Positions 29,083 through 35,682 of a stretch of DNA of 64,000 nt are shown here, in pieces. Numbering within the stretch: the stretch's first letter is position 1; every line of letters begins with the position of its first letter. Made by a program: the position numbers and the translations under genes. Source of the DNA: Promethearchaeota archaeon (GTDB lineage: Archaea > Asgardarchaeota > Lokiarchaeia > Sigynarchaeales > SOKP01); assembly GCA_014730295.1 (NCBI GenBank), contig WJIN01000408.1:16928-80927 (forward strand), in the 5' to 3' direction. The notes beneath the pieces are model-generated. The model did no database searches. It worked only from the letters and a program-made list of their open reading frames with translations, and was not told the origin of the DNA.

Positions 29083-29607
29083 ATGGCCAGTGATAAATAT
29101 ACTGAATATATCTATAAAGTGGTGGGAGAGAGCATTAAAAAGAATCCCGAAACCATATTTGACCCTCAAGAAGTTTATCTGATTATCGATAAAGATATGA
29201 GCTTAATATGGATATGGGCAGGAGCTAAATCCCGGTTATTTCATCGATATATCGCATCTTCATGGGCGGGTAAACTGAAAAGCAAAAAACCATTCTATAA
29301 TTTTAACTATGAACTAATTAAACAAGGACGAGAACCAGAAGAGTTTAAAGTTATTATTGGCGAAATTGACGAAGGAAGGATGGATTTAGATTATCCTGGG
29401 GAATCTAGAAAACTAAAAATAGAAGGAAAAAAAATATCTCTTGATAAAGTAAAAGCCAAAATTAGCAAAGAGCATATTTCTAACAAAAAAATCTCAACCA
29501 TCAAATCAATTCTCTCAGAAATTAAAGAAATGCAAATGCATATTCAGTATTCAATGCAGCATATTCAAAAGAGAATTAATAAGATAAATACTATTTTGGA
29601 TACCTAA
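29083..29607 (+). CDS. Gelsolin-like domain protein with C-terminal coiled coil
   Basis: 174 residues. Residues about 24-110 match the gelsolin repeat pattern: DPQEVYLIIDKDMSLIWIWAG (strand, Asp, strand, W.G), a helix with ASSWAGKL in place of the usual A...A, and QGREPEEFKVIIG corresponding to the gelsolin EG.EP..F ending. Residues about 125-174 form a coiled coil. Gelsolin-like proteins of one or two domains that act on actin are known from Asgard archaea. The next gene, 8 bases on, encodes a roadblock-Ras fusion. Related folds (cofilin-like, Sec23/24 gelsolin domains) cannot be excluded; actin binding is inference. Confidence 0.6.
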   Translation: MASDKYTEYIYKVVGESIKKNPETIFDPQEVYLIIDKDMSLIWIWAGAKSRLFHRYIASSWAGKLKSKKPFYNFNYELIKQGREPEEFKVIIGEIDEGRMDLDYPGESRKLKIEGKKISLDKVKAKISKEHISNKKISTIKSILSEIKEMQMHIQYSMQHIQKRINKINTILDT

Positions 29608-29615
29608 TAATTTGC

Positions 29616-30572
29616 GTGAGTAAAATGATTAAAACCGAAACTCTTGACAACCTTCTTGAAAATTTCATTGAAAACATACCTGAATTAACCGCAGCACTGA
29701 TAGTGGATGTGGATGGTTTAATCATCGCTCAAAAATCAATCAAGGGATTTGATGAGGAAATAATTGGAGCGATCATGGCAATCTTGGATCAAACCATGAA
29801 TAAAGTGAAACGTTTCGCAGAAACTTCTTTTGGAAGTGGGACCTTAGACACAAACGAGTTTCGTTTGTTTTATCTTGAACTAGGTGGAGATGTACCCGCT
29901 CTGTTTGTATTAGTCGCTGACCCTTATTCTGATATTGATAAATATATTCCTTATTCTTACTTAGTGGCCGAAAGAGTCTCTTTAGCCTTACATGACAGAG
30001 AAATTGAAACCCGTTTACCGAAATTGTTGGAGGATGGAACATTACGCTTTAATTCGCATAATTCCGATAGTGGCTCGGTAAAAAATATTTTGGTGATCGG
30101 TTCGTCCCAAGTAGGCAAGACTACCTTAACTCAGCTCTATGCGAATCAAGAATTCATAGAAGCATATAAACCAACCATCGGAATATCGGTTGCAGAGAAA
30201 GAATTACAAATAACTCAACAAATCAAATCTACTCTTTATTTATTTGATATGGGAGGGCTCAAAACCTTCGCAAAAATTCGGAAATATTTTTATCAAAAAC
30301 TTGATGCTAAAACAATCATGATTGTCTTTGATTATACTAGGGAGGAAACCCTAAACGATGTGAGTGATTGGTTCGATGAGGCCAATTTATTCAATAAAGA
30401 ATCAGAGGTTAATTACATCTTGGTCGGAAATAAAGTGGATCTAATTGATGATACAGGACACTTGAGAATAAGGGCGGAAGAAATAGCAATGAAGCACAAT
30501 TGCCAGTTTTTTGAAACATCAGCTCAAACTGGTCAAGGTATTGATGAACTGTTTATGAACATAGCATTTTAA
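29616..30572 (+). CDS. Roadblock-Ras-like small GTPase fusion (MglB-MglA-like)
   Basis: 318 residues. The N-terminal roadblock/LC7 domain (about 5-125) shows LTAALIVDVDGLIIAQKS and a LFVLVADPYSD strand. The C-terminal Ras-like GTPase (about 152-318) has G1 GSSQVGKTT, Thr in KPTIGIS as G2, G3 DMGG, G4 NKVD and G5 TSAQTG. The residue after DMGG is Leu where Ras, Rab and MglA have the catalytic Gln. GTP binding looks intact, while intrinsic hydrolysis is probably weak. Roadblock proteins such as MglB act as GAP or scaffold for such GTPases, so the fusion may regulate itself. Starts with GTG (or the ATG at 29625). Last gene of the chemosensory locus. Confidence 0.88.
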   Translation: MSKMIKTETLDNLLENFIENIPELTAALIVDVDGLIIAQKSIKGFDEEIIGAIMAILDQTMNKVKRFAETSFGSGTLDTNEFRLFYLELGGDVPALFVLVADPYSDIDKYIPYSYLVAERVSLALHDREIETRLPKLLEDGTLRFNSHNSDSGSVKNILVIGSSQVGKTTLTQLYANQEFIEAYKPTIGISVAEKELQITQQIKSTLYLFDMGGLKTFAKIRKYFYQKLDAKTIMIVFDYTREETLNDVSDWFDEANLFNKESEVNYILVGNKVDLIDDTGHLRIRAEEIAMKHNCQFFETSAQTGQGIDELFMNIAF

Positions 30573-30585
30573 ACCATTATTTGAT

Positions 30586-30597
30586 TTTATTTTTTGA
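30586..30597 (+). terminator. T-rich transcription end of the chemosensory locus
   Basis: Just after the roadblock-GTPase stop there is TTTTATTTTTTG at 30586-30597. Archaeal RNA polymerase commonly stops at such T-runs. A TATA-like ATATAAATT follows at 30602-30610 and would start the phosphatase-UppP unit. Assignment is from base composition only. Confidence 0.35.
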
Positions 30598-30671
30598 ACT
30601 GATATAAATTTATTTTTCGCGCTACTTTTCTATTTACAATAATAGTAAATGCCTATATTGAATAATTTAAG

Positions 30672-31214
30672 ATGGCATCCATGACCTCTTCATTCCCCTA
30701 TAAATCGATCTTAGTGGTCTGTAGCGTCAATACGGCACGGAGTCCAATAGTTGAGGGGTATCTAATTGAGTTTTTTAGAAGTCTTGGATTAAATGTTGAA
30801 GTTAATTCGGGTGGAATCGCCTCGAATGCGCGAGATGGAATGCTTATTTCTCTTGATGCTAAATTAGTTATGAAAGAAGAGGGAATTGACTTACTTGAAG
30901 ATGCAACCTCGATTGACCTAAAAAAACATCAGAAATATTTAGCAAATGCCGATTTGATCTTAACCCTTACAGAACAACATAAGAGAGCGATATTCCAATT
31001 AAATGGCACAAAAAGAGTTTTTAACGGTAAAATTTTCACATTGAAAGAATTTGCAGGAGGAAAAGGAGATATTAAAGACCCTTCTATGAAAGGGGTTGAG
31101 GGCTTTCGAAAAGCACGCGATGAAATAAAGGCTTGCTTGATAAAGGGTTTGGAAAAATGGTTCTCAGAAGATATTTTATCAAATTTATTGAATAACGAGA
31201 AGAATTCATCATGA
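30672..31214 (+). CDS. Low-molecular-weight protein tyrosine phosphatase family protein
   Basis: 180 residues. The phosphate-binding loop is CSVNTARS (Cys17, Arg23, Ser24), matching C-x5-R-S, and the general acid is in DIKDPS near residue 136. This fits LMW phosphatases and related arsenate reductases; there is no extra resolving Cys pair, so phosphatase is favoured. Its last codon overlaps the start of uppP (ATGA), which couples the two. A link with polyprenyl-phosphate or cell envelope metabolism is possible from that coupling. Confidence 0.85.
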   Translation: MASMTSSFPYKSILVVCSVNTARSPIVEGYLIEFFRSLGLNVEVNSGGIASNARDGMLISLDAKLVMKEEGIDLLEDATSIDLKKHQKYLANADLILTLTEQHKRAIFQLNGTKRVFNGKIFTLKEFAGGKGDIKDPSMKGVEGFRKARDEIKACLIKGLEKWFSEDILSNLLNNEKNSS

Positions 31215-32056
31215 TTGAGTATATAATTATTGCGATACTTCAAGGATTTTTTGAATGGTTGCCAATCTCCTCATCTGGTCAAGTTATGATAGTTTCTATA
31301 GCATTTTTTGGTATCAGTCCCGCTGAAGCTTTTAGTCTGGCGATTTGGCTTCATATGGGAACGATGCTTGCAGTCCTATTAAAATATAGAATAGATTATT
31401 ACAATATAATAAAATCTATATTCTTCAATAAAGAGAAAAATTCGAAAAAAACTATTAATGAGAGAAATTGGTTAATTATTGCGACTATTGGAACCGCGAT
31501 CACGGCATTGCCACTTTATTTCGTATTTAAGATTATATTGGAAGATTATTTCAGCGCGACTCAAGGAGATATTATAACCCTAATCATTGCGGGATTATTA
31601 ATAATTACAGGTGTCATTATCCTTCTCACTAAGAAACTCACTGGGAAAAAAACAGTTGAGGATCTTTCAGAAAAGTTTTTTCAATCAGATAGTTTGATTT
31701 CAGGACTGGCTCAGGGAGTTTCAATCTTGCCGGGCGTTTCTCGATCTGGAGTAACCGTCTCTTCCATTTTACTTCAGAATTATACCCAAAATAATGCGTT
31801 GAAGTTGAGTTTTCTCATTTCCGTCCCAGCAGTAATCGGCTCTGTCGTGGCGGATGTTCTTTTTGGAAGTGGTTCGGTGTTTGGCACTCTAGATCTCTCG
31901 GTAATACTCATCTCAACGGGAGTAAGCTTTATCGTGGGGTATTTATCTATTGAAGGATTGCTGAAACTCGCAAAAAGAATTAATTTTGGATATTTCTGTA
32001 TTATTTATGGTCTAATCGCATTTTTTATTATCATTCCCTTTTTGTTCCTTACGTGA
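31211..32056 (+). CDS. uppP: Undecaprenyl/dolichyl-diphosphatase, UppP/BacA family
   Basis: Integral membrane enzyme that recycles the polyprenyl carrier lipid by removing one phosphate. 281 residues, with about eight hydrophobic segments. The two signature motifs are present: QGFFEWLPISSSGQ near the N-terminus (Glu and the SSS loop) and PGVSRSGVTVS in the middle (Arg). In archaea it probably serves the N-glycosylation lipid carrier. Overlaps the phosphatase gene by 4 bases. Confidence 0.95.
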   Translation: MIEYIIIAILQGFFEWLPISSSGQVMIVSIAFFGISPAEAFSLAIWLHMGTMLAVLLKYRIDYYNIIKSIFFNKEKNSKKTINERNWLIIATIGTAITALPLYFVFKIILEDYFSATQGDIITLIIAGLLIITGVIILLTKKLTGKKTVEDLSEKFFQSDSLISGLAQGVSILPGVSRSGVTVSSILLQNYTQNNALKLSFLISVPAVIGSVVADVLFGSGSVFGTLDLSVILISTGVSFIVGYLSIEGLLKLAKRINFGYFCIIYGLIAFFIIIPFLFLT

Positions 32057-32103
32057 ATTAGAAATTAGAACAACGATGATTTAATTTAGGTGAAATTCTC
32101 TTA

Positions 32104-33006
32104 TTACAAGTTATCCAAATAATTTAAAATATACTCAACAATTACTTGTTCAACATTCTCTACACCGGCAAAACCAGGAAAATCATTCAAATCAAGCAAA
32201 TAATAACCATCCCGATTAAGCGGTTTTACTAAATCAAATCCGAAAATATTGAGATTCAATTCTTTTGAAAGAATTCGACTCAGCACTTTAATCTCTTCGG
32301 TCAATTCAAATGACTGGCGCTCAATCTCTTCAACGTCGATTGATTCTGGCTTATCTCTCAAATAAATATATATAGGATTTTCTCTCTGAATCCCATACAT
32401 TTTATCTCCCACCACATACACCTTTCTATCAATTCCATCGCATTCGATAAATTCTTGAATATATAAATCAAAATACAGAAAATCCTTTTTAGATAAGATA
32501 AAATCATCGATTTCATTTCGCTCGCGGGCTAAAAAATTAAATCGAAAAAACTCATTATGTTGATCATGGCTTTTAAATACTAATGGAAGTTTGGGAGCGG
32601 CCCAATTCTTAAAATGTTTCAAATCTTTTAGCGGGGAAGGATGAATCCAAGAATTCGGTAGATAAAAGTGCTCTAAATCGTCTTTATATCTTTTAAGTGT
32701 GTGTCTTAGATGGCTATCGAGAGCAATCTTATTTTTGCATAATAAGACCGAGCTTAGATCGTTAATTGTAGGAATATCAAATAGATTGGCAATATGGAGC
32801 AAATCAATGGACGCCTCTCCACCAATTTTGGTAACAATCAAGTTATATTGTTTCAATTGTTCATAATAATCGGGTAAATTGATGGAATCCTTAATAGGGT
32901 CATGAAAATCCAATTGAAGAGTAGATATTTTTTCCAATCTTTTCGTAATTTTTTGGATTAATGGAATATCGCATTTGGCTGATATCAATATACGATGTGT
33001 CATCAT
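32104..33006 (-). CDS. ATP-grasp protein, inositol-tetrakisphosphate 1-kinase/RimK-like
   Basis: 300 residues with an ATP-grasp layout: a Rossmann-like N-terminal part (about 1-95), then KNKIALDSHL, the central ATP-grasp subdomain and the metal-binding end. The segment QEFIECDGIDRKVYVVGDKM followed by IFGFDLV and YYLLDLNDFPGF strongly recalls inositol polyphosphate kinases (ITPK: D.NYFPG.KG) and, more weakly, RimK-type ligases. Acceptor substrate not determined. Single gene; the ATG pair MM gives two near-identical starts. Confidence 0.65.
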   Translation of the reverse strand: MMTHRILISAKCDIPLIQKITKRLEKISTLQLDFHDPIKDSINLPDYYEQLKQYNLIVTKIGGEASIDLLHIANLFDIPTINDLSSVLLCKNKIALDSHLRHTLKRYKDDLEHFYLPNSWIHPSPLKDLKHFKNWAAPKLPLVFKSHDQHNEFFRFNFLARERNEIDDFILSKKDFLYFDLYIQEFIECDGIDRKVYVVGDKMYGIQRENPIYIYLRDKPESIDVEEIERQSFELTEEIKVLSRILSKELNLNIFGFDLVKPLNRDGYYLLDLNDFPGFAGVENVEQVIVEYILNYLDNL

Positions 33007-33246
33007 TAAAACTCGCTATGATGTGAATTATATTTTATTGAATTGAGTGTTATAGGATAATAGTATTTCCTTATCTTTATTTCTATCAAATTCTCTTCAT
33101 TCCGAATTATACTATATATGTATGGTTGGGACTATTAATTTTAGGATTTAAGCTATTTAGTGATATATAGAATGGAGAAGGAAACAGAATTCTTATAAAC
33201 TATAGAGTCCAATTAAAATTAACTAATTTATAAAAAATGATTTTTC

Positions 33247-34536
33247 ATGGCTGATGAAATTTTAGAAGGTCGAGAAGATCTTAAAGGATTTAGTCGATTT
33301 GTCCTCTTCCAAGTGTTTATAATCGGTATTTTATGGCTCGCTGACACATTTTTCTATTTTTTTGAGCAGAACATATTTAATACCTATATAACTCAGGTAT
33401 TGAATTTAGACGATATTTATGTCGCTATTATGGTAGCGCTCTCTGCAACTGTGGGTTTAATAACGAATTTCGTTTGGGGGATTTTTTCGGATAATACGAG
33501 ATCGAAATATGGTAGAAGAAGACCCTTTCTCTTATTTTCCATTTTTGCCGGTGTAGGAATGGTCCTATTTGCGTTTTCAAACAACTATCTCCTGTGTGTG
33601 ATCTTTGATGTCTTATTAATTGGAATTACAGCAAATGCAGTATCCGTTGCTTCAAGAGCCTTAATTCCTGACGTATCTAAATTAGAGCAAAGAGGAAGAG
33701 CAAATGGAATTGTTCAAGCGGTTTCATATCTTGGATTAATATTTGGATTAGTTATTTTTCTGGTATTTTATGATGATCTGGGTTCTGATAATACAGCCGT
33801 CGCTTTGAATACCCATATTATTGTACTAATAATTGGTGGGATTGTATATTTAGCTTCGGGGATAATTGGTTTCGTATTTATTAAAGAAAAACCTCCATCT
33901 GAATTACCGCCAAAGAAGAATTTTTCTACTGAAATAAAAGAATTATTTGATATTGAACTTCTTAAAGAACAGAAAAATTTCTTCAGAGTAATCTTAGCAT
34001 CATCAGTATATCAAACAGGTATAGGATGTGTTATGGCACTGCTTTTTTCATGGCTACTAGATGATATTCCATTCAAAATGACAGAATTATTAATAGCAAT
34101 AGGAGTAGGTTTTCTGCTTTTATTTCCTTGTGTCATTTTATTAGGACGGTTAGCCGACAAATTTGGGCGGAAAAAGTTTATGCCCATAGTGGTCTTTCTA
34201 ATAGCATTATCATTTTTCTTTGTGCCCTTTGCTAGCCAATCTGCTAACTTGATATTATTTATCATCGTCACACCCTTTATGTTGTTAGGATTGCTTGGTT
34301 TGAACACATTAATCAATACTTGGGCTCAGGACACGCTTCCTGAAGGTAAAAAAGGTCAATTTTACGGAATCTTTAATATAACATTTACAATACCACAAAT
34401 TATTGGTGGTTTAATTGGAGGTGTTATTTCGGATACATTTGGACGTGACTATATTTTTATCGCAGGAGCTATATTTTTCTTAGTATCCATACCACTCTTC
34501 TTGATCGTCAAGGAAACCTTAAAAATTGAAAAATAA
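33247..34536 (+). CDS. Major facilitator superfamily transporter
   Basis: 429 residues, twelve hydrophobic segments. MFS loop signatures are present: SDNTRSKYGRRRPFLLFS between helices 2 and 3, in the style of the sugar:cation (GPH-like) symporters, and GRLADKFGRKKFMP in the second half. The C-terminus has LGLNTLINTWAQDTLPE and GQFYGIFN, also seen in sugar/drug MFS. Substrate cannot be told. Promoter likely lies in the 240-base gap upstream. Confidence 0.88.
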   Translation: MADEILEGREDLKGFSRFVLFQVFIIGILWLADTFFYFFEQNIFNTYITQVLNLDDIYVAIMVALSATVGLITNFVWGIFSDNTRSKYGRRRPFLLFSIFAGVGMVLFAFSNNYLLCVIFDVLLIGITANAVSVASRALIPDVSKLEQRGRANGIVQAVSYLGLIFGLVIFLVFYDDLGSDNTAVALNTHIIVLIIGGIVYLASGIIGFVFIKEKPPSELPPKKNFSTEIKELFDIELLKEQKNFFRVILASSVYQTGIGCVMALLFSWLLDDIPFKMTELLIAIGVGFLLLFPCVILLGRLADKFGRKKFMPIVVFLIALSFFFVPFASQSANLILFIIVTPFMLLGLLGLNTLINTWAQDTLPEGKKGQFYGIFNITFTIPQIIGGLIGGVISDTFGRDYIFIAGAIFFLVSIPLFLIVKETLKIEK

Positions 34537-34621
34537 CATCAATTATTCTTTTTTTTTATTATTAATCTTAGCTTAATCTAGAGTTAGATTATAAAAGAGA
34601 ATAGTTAAAGTAAGTTTTATC

Positions 34622-35635
34622 TTATTTTCTTTGTGGTTCGACGATGATTTTAATCCATTCTTCACGATTATAATACTTAAACGCGTCTACAGCTTCTTCG
34701 AGCGTAATGCGTTTTGTAATCAAGTTTTCGAGGTCTAATGCTCCCGAGGCAATCATATCAAGTGCCTCATCCCAATAATCCTTTTCGGCTTTCGAATTTA
34801 CCATCGCTTCGGGATATACCAACTCTACGCCTTTTTTTCTACAATTGACATATGGGATGTATTGCATTTTCTGCGCTCCAAATACCACCACGCGATATCC
34901 AGGGTTTATTAAATCTATTGCATCCAGTAATGTTTCGTTCAAACCTACCATTTCAAATACAGCATGGGGAACCCCAAATTCCTTCGAGATCTCATCCACC
35001 ACAGTATAATTGCCATGGGTAGGACGCGTGAATTCATTCGGATCAAACGTTTCAGCACCCCATTTTTCAGCTAAATTCCGTTTATGATGATATGGTTCCG
35101 AAGCGGCTACCTCAATTCCATTATTCAACAGAATTTGAGTCAAAATTAAGCCAATTGGTCCAAGTCCAAAAACTACAGCTTTCGGAGTTCCCTCAATGCG
35201 CTCAAATTCAGCTCGTTCGAAGCAATTAATCGCACATCCCACTGCGTCTGCAAAGGAGATTTCGTCCATTGTCATATCATTTCTCACGATGGGGCGTGCT
35301 CCTGTTTTCTCATCCTTTCCGTGTCCAATTACATTTACATAGGTTGAATATTCGGCATAACCTTGCCCCATACGCGCCAGATGATCACCTACTTCGATTC
35401 CGTCCACATTTTCACCAACTTCGACCGCAATTGCTCCTGTTTCATGACCGTGACCGCCTGGCTCATGGGCTTCAATCCAATGTCCACCTTCAAATATCCC
35501 GACATCGCTCCCGCAAATTCCCACAGATACCATTTTCGCTAACACATCATCCGGTCCACATTCGGGGATGGAAACGTCGATTAGCTCAACAGTCCATGAT
35601 TCTGGGAACACTAGTGCTCTCATTGTTCCTTTCAT
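34622..35635 (-). CDS. Zinc-dependent medium-chain alcohol/polyol dehydrogenase
   Basis: 337 residues. Catalytic zinc site: Cys in GICGSDVG and the GGHGHETG segment (His-Glu), with VEVGENVDGIEVGD following. NAD(P) fold: VVFGLGPIGLILTQILL. The structural four-cysteine zinc lobe is absent; the loop reads ARMGQGYAEY. Members like this oxidise sugar alcohols, threonine or inositol derivatives. It directly follows the GH38-like gene on the same strand (48 bases apart), so the two may act together in carbohydrate use. AGAGG lies ahead of the ATG. Confidence 0.85.
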   Translation of the reverse strand: MKGTMRALVFPESWTVELIDVSIPECGPDDVLAKMVSVGICGSDVGIFEGGHWIEAHEPGGHGHETGAIAVEVGENVDGIEVGDHLARMGQGYAEYSTYVNVIGHGKDEKTGARPIVRNDMTMDEISFADAVGCAINCFERAEFERIEGTPKAVVFGLGPIGLILTQILLNNGIEVAASEPYHHKRNLAEKWGAETFDPNEFTRPTHGNYTVVDEISKEFGVPHAVFEMVGLNETLLDAIDLINPGYRVVVFGAQKMQYIPYVNCRKKGVELVYPEAMVNSKAEKDYWDEALDMIASGALDLENLITKRITLEEAVDAFKYYNREEWIKIIVEPQRK

Positions 35636-35682
35636 AAAATAACCTCTAATAAAAAATAATCATCAAATCTACAAATAATTGA

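Noticed and set aside
35269..35637. Open frame on the plus strand opposite the alcohol dehydrogenase
   Set aside because: His/Leu-rich composition typical of an antisense shadow of a conserved gene.
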